A stretch of 64,000 nucleotides of DNA from Beaufortia kweichowensis (GCA_019155185.1 CM032802.1:65001-129000), one strand, 5' to 3'; counted from the stretch's first letter, positions 1-17,981 are shown. Notes: generated from the letters alone by a model not told the origin. Translations and numbers: made by a program.

Positions 1-279
1 ATTGGAAATCCAAAATCTGGAAATCCCGTATTAAATGTAAGTATCATTATCTTGGCTTGTCTTTAGTACATATGTCTCATACAGCTCTTAGAGTTTCTCT
101 TCCATCCTGGGATTTTTGATGTTTTTATTTTAAGTCCAAAGCGTCACGTTTGTTGATCTATAAACGAAATCTTCTTGCAGAGAATTTGCTATGTAGTTAA
201 TTAATAGTACTGTACAGTCAGTCGGTGGTTAGGGTTTGAGGATGAAAAGCTGACAATCTTTTCTGTTTGTGTGTTTCAG

Positions 280-3200
280 GGAGCAGCCCATCTTCACCAC
301 CAGAGCTCATGTCTTCCAGATTGACCCCACCACCAAGAAGAACTGGGTTCCGGCCAGCAAACAGGCTGTTACAGTCTCCTATTTCTACGACAGTGCACGC
401 AACAGCTATCGCATCATCAGCGTGGATGGGTCAAAGGTCAGAGACGTGTGTGTGTAGGCAGGGAGACCGCCCTATAGTCTGTAGAAGACACACACACACA
501 CACATTTACACACTTAAATGAGTCATATTTACATGCATTATATGGGAATCAAAGCTCTTGATGTTGAGTTCTCTCCAACACCTCAGACAATAAAAATGCA
601 GCTTATATTTAAACACACACACACACACACACAGTGCCATGAGGGTCTCCCTCTGCAGTGGGTTTACGGTTCATGTTGCCATGGAGATCGGATCAGTCGG
701 CAGTGATGATGTCACAGCACAGACCTGCTGAGAGACACACACACACAGCTGCTGTTGTCATTCTTTGGCAACATGAGGAATCGCACACACTTATCCAGTG
801 AGGTGAACACTAAACACTGAATGTGACTAAAGAAACTCACCAGACTTGTGCATGTTGTGTAGTCTCTAAGTGTTTTCATGAGTTTGAGTTTAAGAAAGTG
901 TGTGTGTGTTTATTAGCTTGATCAACAGGACTGTGTGTTTTTTACAACTCATCTGATACCAAACACAATACTGATATCACCTCTCATATTCTTGCTTCTG
1001 TGACCTTCTGTAGTATCACAACATCATTCTGCTCTTGATATGATAACATCCACGTTTCATCCTGCTAAATTAAAAACAATCGAGTTCATACAGACATCAG
1101 TTTGATCATATTTTATTTAACCAAAGTTGTGTTTGTTTTCTTCAGGTTATCATCAACAGCACAATCACTCCCAATATGAATTTTACTAAAACATCACAAA
1201 AGTTTGGCCAGTGGGCCGACAGTCGGGCTAACACAGTGTTTGGACTCGGGTTTGCTTCTGAACAACAGCTGTCCAAGGTCTGACAAAACACACACACACA
1301 CACACACACACTTTGGGTACAAATGCATAAACACACAATTACACGCATACAAACAGTCTCTTTTGTTTTGCAGTTTGCTGAGAAGTTCCAGGAAGTGAAA
1401 GAAGCGGCAAAACTGGCCAGAGAGAAGTCTCAGGAGAAGATGGAGACATCCAGTGATCAGTCACAGGTATATATGACATCATCATCGCTCTTCTAAATCT
1501 TCAGAAGTGTTACGGGATTTCTTGCATGTCAGATTTCAGCATAATAACTGTGTGTTACATAATAAACGTTTGTTTCACCAGGGATCTGGCCGTGAAACTC
1601 CATTAGCCAGTCAGGTGCCCAGCTTTAATGGAACCGATGATGAGAAGATTTCACACGGTGGCCCAGAGAAACCAGAGCAGATGAGCGAGAGCGACCATCT
1701 TAAGTGTGTTATGGATCAGAGGTAAGTTCCCACAGCAGTCATGTTAGGACTTTCTTTAGAAATAATGATAAGTGATGTAGTTTATTCATTACTGAACCAC
1801 ATCAATAGTCTAGTTTAATAAAGCTGCCTGTTAAACATCTGAATCGTCTGATAGTGTGAAGCTGGAAACGGAGCTGCAGACGCTGAAAGAGAGCAACACT
1901 CGTCTAAATGACGCACTGCAGGAGGCGAACAGTAACACAGACAGCTGGAAGAATCAAGTGAGCAAGTGTCAGGAGGAGAACAGTCAGTTGAGAAACAGGG
2001 TGAGTGATGATGATGATGATGATGATGGATGCTTCATCACAGATCATCTGCTCTGGAGAATGATCTCATAGGATGAGATGTGTGTGTAGATCTCAGAGCT
2101 GGAGGTTCAGTGTCAGGAGGTGAATGTGGAGAGAGAGAGAAACGCTCAACTGACCGTCAGGATTCATGAGCTGGAGGCGGATCTACACGACAAACAGCAG
2201 GTGAGTCAAACACACACGCGCCCCCTGTACGTCTGCCGTGTGTGTGTTATAACGAGCACGTGTGATTGTGTTTTTAAGGAGCTGGAGAACCTTCGCAAAC
2301 AGGCAGAAATTATTCCCCAGCTCATGGCCGAGTGTGAGAGCATTACAGCCAAACTACAGGTAAACAAATCCCCACAAATCTGACCGAATAACAGCAAACA
2401 GTGACGTGTGAATCTGTCTGTCAGTCAGATCGGTGTGAATGTTTTTTTGCAAACCAGCCCAAGCAATTCTCACATAGATGATTTAGATGTCAATAAACTG
2501 AAAATCTTCAGGTTCGACTTAAATGTGCTGATTCAGTTGAACTGATTGTTGAGTAAGTGATTTAGTGAACTCAGAATTGTCATTTTGTTTGTTTGGGACA
2601 GAAAGAGATTGGCTGTGGTTTTTACCGCAGTATTCGGTCTGTGTAAAGAAAAGGCTGCACACAATGTTTTGAGTGTTTTGTTTACTGTGAATGTAAGACA
2701 GAAAAGAGATATTTCATGTTATCATGTTATAATTTCATGTGAATCACAACCTGTGTGACAGACTTTAGAGTGACCAAAGTGCTAAAGCAATCATGAACCC
2801 TAACCCTAATCTGACACGAACAACAACATCTGTTTTTTTCATCATTTTCTTTTAATGCCCCTTCAGTTTAGAGTCAAAATGGTGAAAACACTAAACCTTT
2901 AATGGGATAGAATCATAACCTAACCCTTCTAACCTTAGAAACAATCAATTGCATAGAACAAATAAAAAAGGTTTGTCAATGCTCTCTTGTGGTAATATTT
3001 TGTTGTCGTTCTCTGCGGTTACTTCTTTATAAACTTTCTAATTGTGTGTCATTTTTTGCCAAACCTTTTTAAGTTCTCACATTTACGCATTTGGCAGACG
3101 CGTTTATCCAAAGCAACTTAGCGTGCGCTCAAACTATGACATCTTTAAAATACCTTTCAAATCTAGTTTTGACCGGGACACGTTTTCACAGCTGCCGCGT

Positions 3201-3935
3201 TCCATCTGCACATCTAACTTTAGACCGAGTGTCTGTGTGAACAGTTTGTGCACTTTAACCTCTCAGGCCTCACAGATCAATATTAGCTAGAACGCCTTAT
3301 ATGACCAACAAGAAGGAATTCTGTAGAAAAAGAATTACGTTTATAACCCATATTTACAGCCCGAAACAGAAGAAGACTGAAAAGTGTCTTTCAGTAGTCA
3401 AGCAGGCACAGTGTTTTATTTGTCACCTACATAACCATACACAGTATATGACATCAAGTCCAAAATGCTTTAAAAAACAGATGAGTTTTTGTTTTTCTCA
3501 GGAATTAAACATCAGCAAAGTCATGCTGGCTGAAAAAATACTCATAAACGACCAACTGACTGTAAATGAATATAAGTGATGTCATAACTGTGGGAGGTGT
3601 TCGCTGTTGATCATTAACCCTAAACAGGAAACGACTCCATTCAGTGGACTAGTTTAAAGACATTTGACATATGTAAATGTATCCTCAAAAGAAAACTCTT
3701 ACATCCAGTTTGTGTTTTCTTACCTGCTCTTCTGTGTGTTTTACAGGCAGCAGAAGTGACCAACAGAGAAATGAGTGAGAACATGAAGGTTCTACAGGCT
3801 GAAATTGACACCAACCAGCAGAGAGAGAGAAACATGAAGACAGAACTGAAGAAGTTTATAGATGTTCTGGACGGAAAGATTGACGAGTTACATGAAGTTC
3901 GTCAGGGGATGTCTAAACTGGGCATTGATAACTGA
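280..3935 (+). CDS. homer2: Homer2 scaffold protein (5' partial)
   Basis: Postsynaptic scaffold: the N-terminal EVH1 domain binds proline-rich partners (mGluR1/5, IP3 and ryanodine receptors, Shank) and the C-terminal coiled coil tetramerises. Visible exons are 280-436, 1146-1277, 1374-1466, 1582-1721, 1855-1999, 2090-2200, 2279-2359 and 3747-3935; the first coding exon lies upstream. The first two exons carry the EVH1 domain (EQPIFTTRAHVFQID, then KFGQWADSRANTVFGLGF). Later exons have heptad-rich coiled coil, with EIIPQLMAECES and the ending DELHEVRQGMSKLGIDN. That ending (human SKLGTDN) and the GRETP/NGTDDEK linker fit Homer2 better than Homer1 or Homer3, and the whamm and fsd2 neighbours agree. 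About 350 residues are implied, against 354 in human. Phases close in every exon. Confidence 0.93.
2216..2232 (-). promoter_or_regulatory. candidate CTCF-type motif in homer2 intron 7
   Basis: Read on the minus strand the segment is CGTACAGGGGGCGCGTG, which fits the CTCF core CCASYAGRKGGCRS at most positions. This is motif matching by eye; occupancy is unknown. Confidence 0.3.
3079..3120 (-). repeat. SINE tail fragment in homer2 intron 8
   Basis: The segment contains CATTTGGCAGACGCGTTTAT followed by CCAAAGCAACTTA. This is the reverse complement of the tail found on many teleost tRNA-derived SINEs. No tRNA-like head is visible beside it, so it is a truncated copy. The rest of intron 8 (2360-3746) shows no coding signal. 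Confidence 0.6.
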
Positions 3936-6736
3936 AACACACACACACACATTCTCTCTCTGTGTGTGTGTCTATTTGTTTGTCACGCTGGTTAAAGGGC
4001 TACTGATGGTCAGTGAGAGTCTCACACACAGGAGTGTATCTGTGTATGATGGTTCTCTTAGTCTCAAGGGAGATCTCAGGGCTTCATGTAGTGTGGAAAT
4101 GTTTGATATGCACATACACATAAACTGCAAAATCACAAAGTGCCTGACTGTGGCGCTCTCTGGAGGAGGTCATGTCTTCTTGATAATCTCTCATCATGCA
4201 ATACTCGCCTCAGGCAACAGGACGCCACTGTTTGTTTTTGAAAATAATAAATGTCTGCATAAAGATTTTTCTTTCTTATAATGATAAAGAATCAGCCAAA
4301 TCTGCTACAATGATCTACTTTGTTGAAGAAATGTTGCTTGTTTGCTAGAGATTGTTTGCGATGTTCCCCCACAGCTCTGCTGTTCCCGCGCGCATGATGT
4401 CAGTTAGGTGATGGGATAATTTATACGTGGGCTTTTTTTAGATTAATCTCTGCCTTTCCTGAGTCTTTGATGGAATCATTAGTCTCATGGCTCTCCGGGT
4501 TTCTTTCTTTAAGCTTTACGTTGTGGCCGGTGTATTACTGAGTGTTTAACGTGTATATTACTGTTGACACTTGCACACATACTTTTTCTGAAAATTTTTA
4601 AGACACTTGACACTTTCCCTCTTTCTGGAAAAAAAAACTTTTATTGATCAAAATTGTAAAATAAATAATTGTTGAAATACAGTTTATAAAGGAAATCTTT
4701 GTGTTGTGTTTTTTACTGTGTGACTGCAGGTTGATGAAGGTGTTTTCAATATATGTGAAGTGTGTGAGACACTTACAGACAGCAGCTGTGGGTGTCTCTT
4801 TCTCGTCCTCTGATTGGTCAGAGGATGTGTTGCCTTAGCAACCTGCATCCCACACATGGCTGCTATTGATTGTGTCAGTATTATGAGTATTGCGATCCAG
4901 ATGTGGATATTCTCTATTCTGTACATTTGTGTCTTGTTTCTTTATTACCATTAGTAAATGTTTGCATTGATGATGTAACTGAGCAAACCTTGTTTCAGTA
5001 GAAACAAGAACTGTCTGATGCTCGTGATCTTCATGTGTTTATTTCACCAGAGAAACTGTGCGTGTTGCAATGCTTTGTTTTTGTTTTTTCATGTTTTGAT
5101 GTAAAATCAGGTTAATGGTTTATTCACATTCAGCAGAAACTCCTGACGTTTATTATGTTGTCTTGAGACATGAGAAAACAAAATGCTGCAAATATTTGAC
5201 TTAAACTTTCTTTTTCTTCTTTTTATTATTGTAGACTGAAATTCAGAACATTACTTTTCCTAGAACTTTAAAGCAACATCAACCAAACTTTCCACAAACT
5301 ATTTATCCATCTATCTGTCTACAAAATCAATCTGTCCTCCAAACCTCCAAACTAACAAGTTCACATCCATCTCATTGTTCTCTCCAAACATTTAAAGCAT
5401 TTAAAAACACACTTTTACTCTGAAAATGGTTCTTGTCCTTAGCAAATAATACTATAAATAAAACTATATTTTATATAGTCAGGTTTTACTTAAACATTTT
5501 GTGCTACATCTGAAGACATACTTACGGCATAAAAAGTGATTTTTTTTTTATATTACTAGAGACTAAAACTAAACTAAAAAGCTACAGAACTCAACTTAAC
5601 ATGAAGACCATCAAAATGTTGAAATGTAAGATATATTCTTGATATTATTTTTCTGCACATTATAAATCCAGCACACTAACATTATAAACTGACTAAATAA
5701 AATTATATGTGTGTTTTACTGCAGCAGAATCTTCATATTCTTCCTTTCAGTTTCAGTTTGTTTGAAAAAGTCTTGATAGTCATGTATTTACACGTGCATC
5801 AAATCTCATTTAAAGAATCTGAAATCTTGAGCTTTATTGAGTTTTAAAAGCCATTACATAAAATATAAATATTATTATAATGACGAATGAAATATTTATT
5901 TTGGCTTGAATTAACCTACACATTGAGTATGACATTTGGTTTGTGACACGAGGTTTGTCTCGTGTGTCTCACAATAATATATATATATATATACATACTG
6001 TTCCCAACAAAGTTTTAAAAATTGTCATCAGATTGTGTTTATATTGCATTATCGATGTGTTTTGACTAAATGGTCTTTTTATTCATCTTTAAGCTATTAA
6101 GTAAATGTTGGTTCAAATGTGGTAATGTGTTAACCTTGAAGGTGAAGTTTCTTACAACATTATTCCAGAAGGGATAGTTGTGCTCATTATCACCATGTAT
6201 TCTTTTGACCTTAAACATCTGGGTGCTGCCAACTAATGACTTCTTAGGTCAAAGTTCATCTAAAGTGGCTTGCAAAAATGATGTACAGTATTGTTTTATT
6301 AAATCCAGCAAATATTTTTTACAGTGTACATTTGAAATTTCACAGCAGAAACCCTCAAAATTTCTAAACCTGGACCGTCGTTCAGAACTTAAGCGTCAGC
6401 AAAACAGACATGAACAAATGTTTTGTATCATTTTTCTATTTTACTGCTAAACAAACACAGAAATTACTTTTCAATACATTTCTAGTTTTATAATATGTCA
6501 GTGCAAAGCCAAAGCAACTTAAATTGATATTAAACACATGAGAAATTTACAGCTGATGATCACACATCATGTGACATAAAAATGGTTATTAAACCAAAAA
6601 TAAAACCCTTTATTTGAGAAGTTCTTCTCAATACAATAAAAACTTCTTCCATACAATAAAACAAATTTTCCTGACAAGTCATGACATTCACAATGCAGAT
6701 TAACCGCTGAATGGGTTTAGACGTGGCTGTATAATT
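3936..6736. other. homer2-whamm convergent 3' intergenic region
   Basis: AT-rich sequence with no exon-like conserved ORF. A homer2 polyadenylation hexamer AATAAA lies at 4246-4251. A minus-strand AATAAA for whamm lies at 6609-6614, about 120 bases past its stop. Part of 3936-4250 is homer2 3'UTR and part of 6600-6736 is whamm 3'UTR. A short (TA)n run lies near 5980. Nothing else was recognised. Confidence 0.6.
4246..4251 (+). terminator. homer2: candidate homer2 polyadenylation signal
   Basis: AATAAA lies about 310 bases past the homer2 stop codon and is followed by T-rich sequence. It is the first canonical hexamer noticed downstream of the gene. Confidence 0.45.
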
Positions 6737-11714
<4,978 letters not shown>

Positions 11715-14278
11715 GGCGTTCACAACGTTTGCTTGTGTTTGTGTTTAGCTTTCGACGTCATGTGATGGGGAATTCCTGCGGCCACGTGATGACGTCAATG
11801 ACGTCACGCGCGTGCCCGTCCGCCCGAGATTAAAGACCCTTTAAGAAAAGTCTCTACACTGGGCTGTCTGGAACGCGGCGTTAGCCCCTCCCCTCGCCAG
11901 ATGATTGGCTCTTTTACTGGAAGGCGGGACTTCCTCAGTTGAAATACACTGCAGTCTTGTTGTACTTTTTAACCCTTTGATCTAAAAGGGAATAGCGAGA
12001 AATGGGAAAACGGCTCGTTTTATCGGTATTCCGTTTATTTCAACAAACGGAAAAGGAGATTTCGGCTCGTTTTCTCATTCTTTGTTTGCGGTTTACAAAT
12101 GGGTTTATAACTACATTTCATTTGCACGTGGGCGGCATGTAGAGAACAACAATGTGTTATGATTTATGGGGTAAATGATCATCAATATGCTAAATCAGAA
12201 TACAATTTCAGTAACACTGAAAGATTTTGTCATCAGATTTTTTTAAATCAACTTTTAAATCAAATACAAATATTATTTAAAATATTATTAGAAATTAAAT
12301 TTACACAAAATTATTATTGGAGAATAGAAAACAGTTAATGTTTTAAACTTAGATTTTGGCATTGCTAGAGCCATCCACCGGAGCCACAAAAAGGTTAAAC
12401 AAATATACATTATAAATACACAAAGTTTTCAGTTTATTTCCAGTGTTTTGTTTAAAAAAACAAAATAAAATGTGTCTCTTATATTAGACATCTCTGCCTT
12501 CATATCAACAAAGTGCACACAATTGTATAAACGATTGGAAAATAAACGTTAATGAAGTGAAAATAACTAAACAAAAGCACAAACTACTGGCTGGTTTGAT
12601 GTGTTTGTATAGTGTTGCCACAGTAGCGAATAGTCTTCCTACATTACAGTTTACAATGTTCTCATTTCTCAACACATATGCTGTAAAATAACGCCACATT
12701 CTCTCTGTCAGCGCACAGTCATAGTCCAAACGTGCCTGCGCTTACTGTGCGTAATGACGTCATGACGGAACAACTCAACAGCAGCAGCGTTTGCGTTCAA
12801 TGTGAAATAGTTTAGTGTAGAATATAGAACTTTAAACTAAAATATCGATCTTAGTATGTATACAGTGTTATTTACACATTTAAGTTGTATTTTGTAGTAG
12901 ACAGTAAACTGTGTTTCGTGTCCCACTGGTGATGTACAGTAAATGTTTTGTGTATTATCTTATGTTATTATATGGAAAAGGATTGGTTGTAAAGATAATA
13001 ACAAACATTACCAACACAATACCACACGAATGTTAAATGAGATGCGCACTCGCTTTCATTACGCCAACGAGACTCATCCCGGTCCTCCCTGTCCTGATTT
13101 AAAATTACAAATACCTTTCTCGTTATTTCATTTTAGATGGATATCAAATGAATAAAAAGTACACAGACCCTTTTTAATATCTATAGTCTTTGTTTGCAGG
13201 TTGCAGATGAAGAAGAGAGCTTTAACCAATCACAGTACAACTGTTCATTAACACATGATTATGGTTAACATTAAGATTTCACGAAACTGTTTTGAAAACA
13301 GGGTTTTGAGAGGATGTGCTTGTTTACTTAAAGTTGTCAGAAAAAAATAAAATTCATTCATATATCTGTTTATTTTTATTTTATGTACATGTACATTTTT
13401 TGTATATATTGATTTGTTGTTTTCTGTGTGTCTTATCTATTATTTTATTTATAATCTCGATCATGTTAACAGTAGTACTACTGTTTTATATGTGTGAATA
13501 AGATGATGTGCTACATGAATAAATATAAATATTTGTATATGCACAGAAACAGGCAGTGCTCCACACAGAGATCTATTCTCCCCGTCATAAAGTCTGGCTA
13601 TTATTAGATGATGAAAGAGAAAAAACTGAGACAGACTTCATTCAGAAGAACCGCAGAGCTACCTAGTATCTAGAGGACAAAAACTGCTGTAAGTGCAAAT
13701 GTTTATAAGACAAACAAAATATTGATTTGATTTAATTATTAAAAGTTAAATAATAAATTGATGACATCATAATTTATGAGCAGTTAGGCACAAGTCACTG
13801 TTAGGTTTCTTCTTATTCTTGTTGTTAATTATAATATCCGGAGCGAATGAGATAAAGAGAGATTGAGTCCTGCTGATATTTGAGAGGGTCAGTCTATATT
13901 TATCTGTTGTGAACATGTACAGCTGCTCTCTAACACTACAGACACTGTGCTGAAGGGATTTCCGTCTGCTTTTGCTGGTTTACATGACTTATTAAAATCA
14001 AGTAAAGTCTAAGAAAACGTTCATGTAGAGGTTAGTGTTTTTCCATCTTCTGCTCTATTGGGAAATCTGCTTCTGCCTTTTCTTTTCACATTACAGTCAA
14101 GTTCAGGTGCTGTCTGTATTAGTACTGGTTTTGTTCATCAGGGCTGGTCTAATGTGGTCTGAGTTTCAGCTGGTTTCAGCTTTAAGAGCTTCATGTTTAT
14201 GGCGTTTGTGGCATATGCTGCTCACATCATCATCATCATCATCATCATGATCATGATCTCACTGTATGTGCTCTCAGT
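11715..14278. other. whamm-fsd2 head-to-head intergenic region
   Basis: The whamm-proximal end (11715-11900) is CpG-rich promoter sequence; the rest is AT-rich. Near 12011-12073 a CGGCTCGTTTT motif occurs twice around a small hairpin (TTCCGTTT...AAACGGAA). No coding exon was recognised. Short ORFs here have no family resemblance. The fsd2 promoter should lie toward the right end but no TATA box was identified. Confidence 0.55.
11753..11806. promoter_or_regulatory. whamm: whamm promoter cluster: three CREs and an E-box
   Basis: Starting about 40 bp upstream of the whamm ATG are CGACGTCA (11753-11760), CACGTG (11783-11788), TGACGTCA (11790-11797) and TGACGTCA (11799-11806), in CpG-rich sequence. 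Palindromic TGACGTCA is the CREB/ATF consensus. CACGTG is the E-box core of USF, MYC and MiT/TFE factors. Confidence 0.55.
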
Positions 14279-17200
14279 ATGGACGCGTATGAGGTCAGAG
14301 GTCATCTAGATGTGATCGCGGAGGAGCCTGCGGCGGGTGAGGATGAGGAGGATGAAAATGACGCTCTCGTGACCGCGCAGGACTCAAGCAAACAACCTGA
14401 CGCGACCGCGCAGCACGTGAAGGTGAAACACGTCACATTCATATTCATTCACGTTCTACGTTCATGTGAGAGAACTGTGTGACTTTCTTTCTTTAGAACG
14501 AGCTTTCAGGAGCCAGGAGTAAACTCAACGAGAAGATCAATGAGATGGAGAACTTTGCCAGTAACCTGGAGGAGATTTTCATCACTGTGGAGGTGTGACG
14601 GGGTTTCTCTCATCTCCGCGTGATGTTTTGAATGAAAACTGAAAGTGTGCTTGTTTGCAGGAGAACTTTGCGCGTGAGGAGCAGAATCTAGAACAGCATT
14701 ATAATAAGGTTCTGGAGACCCTGACGCAGCGTGAGGACGCGCGCGCGACCGCGCTGGAAGAGCAGAAGCAGCAAAAGCTCGAGAGTTTATACGCTGAACT
14801 TCTGCGCTGCGGTCAAACCCTGCACGCGTCCAAAGGGCTCATCGAGAGCGCGCAGCGCGTGCACTGCATGGAAGACAAACGCGCTTTCCTGCAGGTCAAG
14901 TTAGGGTTTGGATATTTTCAATCTTTACACATCTAATGTTGTCGTGTTTGACCCGTCCTCTTTCTATTATTGACAGGCTGTAATACCAGTTATTAAAAGG
15001 TAAGAAGTAAGAGTAATAAACATCACATTTACACTATTACGTGTATATATGTGACCCTGCCGGAGAAAACCCAGCTAAAGTCATTTGTGATTGAATGTTT
15101 TCTACATAAAATCATAATGTAAAGAACGTTCTGTGAAAATATAACCTTGATATTTTTATATTTCATATAGTAATGACATGTCAAAGATTAAAATCATAGT
15201 GATATTCATAAGTGAAATCAAAATTTGATGCTTTAATCTCAAGATTTGATTTTGAAACCTGGATTTCACAGACAGGGTCACATATTTAACACATTTATTT
15301 GCAGTGCTGTCATTATAAACGTATTTATAAAAAAACGATACGAATTCTCTTCATTTACACATACAGAGAGATCATTTTACAGATGTGATAATTATTAAAC
15401 ATCAAATAACCTGGAATATTACTGATGATGATCCTGTCATCCTGTCCAATCAGGATGCAGGAGTTTGCTCATCAGCACGTGACTCAAAAGGTGGGCGTGT
15501 CTCTTGACTTTGATGTGCCCACTACAGATGTGTCAGGGGTCAAGCAGATGATGGAGTCAATAAATCTGCTCCCAGGTCAGAAGTCACACACGAGATACTG
15601 CTCGTTCACATACTGTAATCCTCATCAAACATACAAACAGAGAGCGTCTCCTTCATTTCCTGACAGACAGAAAACAAAACCCGTTCATTACATGCATTTC
15701 CTGTTATTCCCAAACAGCACATCAGACTAATAATAAGAGTAAAATGTTCACAGCATAAAAAACAATCAGATGAAGTTAATCTCCGATCATTTTAATCTGA
15801 TCATGAAAAAGAAGAATTTGCATGTTTTGCTGCAAAACTCGACTAATATGATCAATGGGAAAATCATAAAGAACAGAATGTAAACGAGTCTGTCGGTGCC
15901 GTGTGTGTGTGTGTGTGTGTAGCTCCATCAGCTCCAGTCATGAATCCTCAGACGAGTAATTCGGCCACAGATACGACCGTGCGCGTCTGCTGGAGTCTCT
16001 TCTCTAATGACACTGTTGAATTCTTTGAGCTTCACTGGCGTCTGATCTCGGACGACTGCACCACGGAGAGCGTCCATGAGGGTAACGTGCACACCTGCAC
16101 GCTATGATCTACTACACACGTTTGTGTGCTTGTGTAGCACTCTGTGTGTGTGTTGTTTTGTTAGTGTCACGGCTGAAGGTGAAGGAGACTCACTGCATCG
16201 TGTCTGATCTGCGTCCAAATGCTCAGTACGAGTTCTGGGCCACGGCCACCAACGCCACTGGCGTGAGTCCGGACAGCGAGAGAGCCGTTTACATGACGGG
16301 TACGTGCTGCTTCTTCTGATACACTGCTGTACTGTACGCCTGTAAAGAGTTGTGTCTAATACTGTGTGTGTGTGCAGTACCTTCACCTCCTGTCATCAAC
16401 CATCAACGGTGTGTGAACGGTCTGAACGCTGCTCTGATCCGCTGGGACTCTGGAAACACAAACCCAGTGGAGTCATACACGCTGGAATTACACGATACCA
16501 ACAAAGACAGCAGCTGCAAAACAACAGAGTCAGACACACACACACACATCAACATCAAATCAGATGTGTTTACGTCATGTACGTTAAGGCCCGTTCACTG
16601 TGTGTCACCGCAGGTCTGTGGTCGCCATTCCCTCCTGCGAGTGTTTGGTGGAGCTGCAGCCAATGAAACGCTACCTGATTTACGTCAGAGCCGTCAACAT
16701 CGGCGGTCCCAGTGAAAAGAGTACACCCATCAGCATCTCGAGCACAGGTTCATATCACAGTAGCTGTTCATCCCACCAGCTGCCTGAAAAAAACTATAAT
16801 GCTGTTCCATACACAGGTACGTGTTTCTACCTGATGGAGGAAACGGCTCATCCGAGCCTGACGCTGTCGGCCGACGGTTTTACCATGTTTTACCTGGATG
16901 ATGATCTGCCTCTCAGTCACATGACCTTCAATGACAACACCTTCTCCAGGTCACACGCAACAGCCAATCAATGAAATGAACCCGTTGACACCCAGTAACC
17001 CTGACGCCTTTTACCTTTGTGTCTGACAGGTGTGTGGCCGTAATGGGTGACCTGGTGCCCGTCAGGGGTCAATATTACTGGGAGATCGAGGTCGACGAAA
17101 CCACAGAGTTCCGCTTCGGAGTCGCCTACGAAGACACGCAGCGAAACTCGTACCTGGGCGGCAACAACACATCATGGTGCATGAGACACATTCTCACACC

Positions 17201-17868
17201 TTCTAGGTGCGTCAGTCACCCACAGAAATCATGAATCAAGATGACGTTTTTGGTTAATAACGAATAAAAAAAACAGCTGCTCTGAAATGTTAAGTGTGCA
17301 AATGTCATAACATGCTCAAGTAATAGAAAAAAAATGGAAAAATATAAATGACACAGAAAAACATTCTTAGTAATGTACACTTTATTATTCACACAACAGA
17401 ATTTAAATATTGCAAATAATTTTTAGTGCCACAAGATCACGTCACCTCAAGATAAAAATCTCACTATAATAGTCGTTTATAAAAAAAGCTAATCATTTAC
17501 TTGCATATTATTTTCATATCAAAATGTCCACTTGCCCTTTCTCTGAATTTCTGCCAGCGGCCTTCAAGCACATTTATTCTGTATGAAAGTTGGATTTTAA
17601 TCATTCTTTTTTCAGGCATAAATACGAGTTTCTGCACAACGGCTGGACGCCGGACATCCGCATTACCGTGCAGCCGCTGCGGATCGGAGTCTTTCTGGAT
17701 TACAGACGTGGAATTCTCTCCTTCTATAACGCAGCCCTGCGGCAGCAGCTGTACAGCTTCACGTGTCACTTTCTGCATTTCGTTCAGCCCTGTTTTGCTC
17801 TGGACAATCCCGGAGCGCTGAGGCTGCGTACGGGTCTGCCGGCACCGGAGTACGTCGTGCGCCTGTGA
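14279..17868 (+). CDS. fsd2: FSD2, fibronectin type III and SPRY domain protein
   Basis: TRIM/CMYA5-related protein with coiled coil, COS-like region, two FN3 domains and B30.2/SPRY; the mammalian protein is muscle-enriched. Twelve exons: 14279-14422, 14497-14592, 14661-14894, 14977-14999, 15454-15575, 15923-16081, 16165-16299, 16378-16528, 16614-16747, 16817-16949, 17030-17206, 17616-17868; 586 residues. Exons 2-3 match the FSD2 coiled coil (NEMENFASNLEEIFITVE then ENF). Exons 6-7 and 8-9 are the FN3 domains (NAQYEFWATATNATG; RYLIYVRAVNIGGPS). Exons 10-12 are SPRY (RCVAVMGDLVPVRGQYYWE; HKYEFLHNGWTPDIRITV). Human FSD2 is about 160 residues longer at the N-terminus. The ATG at 14279 sits just after a cag, so it may instead be an internal exon with earlier exons unseen. 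Exon 4 is a 23-nt microexon. Confidence 0.88.
15051..15281. mobile_element. palindromic MITE in fsd2 intron 4
   Basis: The 231-bp element begins GTGACCCTG and ends with the exact complement CAGGGTCAC, flanked by ATAT on both sides. The interior is AT-rich with no coding capacity. Short non-autonomous DNA transposons with TGTGACCCTG termini are familiar in cyprinid genomes. No transposase is present. Confidence 0.7.
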
Positions 17869-17975
17869 GCGTCACGCACGAGATCTACCAAAGCACAAAA
17901 CAGCTCTGCAGTTTACAGTAGGCCCTACAACTAGAATTTAGTGTAATGTGGGTGGAGAATGTGATGATGAAGCTG

Positions 17976-17981
17976 AATAAA
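17976..17981 (+). terminator. fsd2: fsd2 polyadenylation signal
   Basis: AATAAA lies 108 bases after the fsd2 stop codon and is the only canonical hexamer before the oppositely oriented khdc4 gene. Confidence 0.6.

Noticed and set aside
1204..1398. Numerous 60-110 residue ORFs across introns and spacers
   Set aside because: They lack family similarity, cross splice sites or antisense exons, or consist of repeat translation.
280..3935. Assignment as homer1 or homer3
   Set aside because: The linker, the coiled-coil sequence and the SKLGIDN ending fit Homer2, as do the whamm and fsd2 neighbours.
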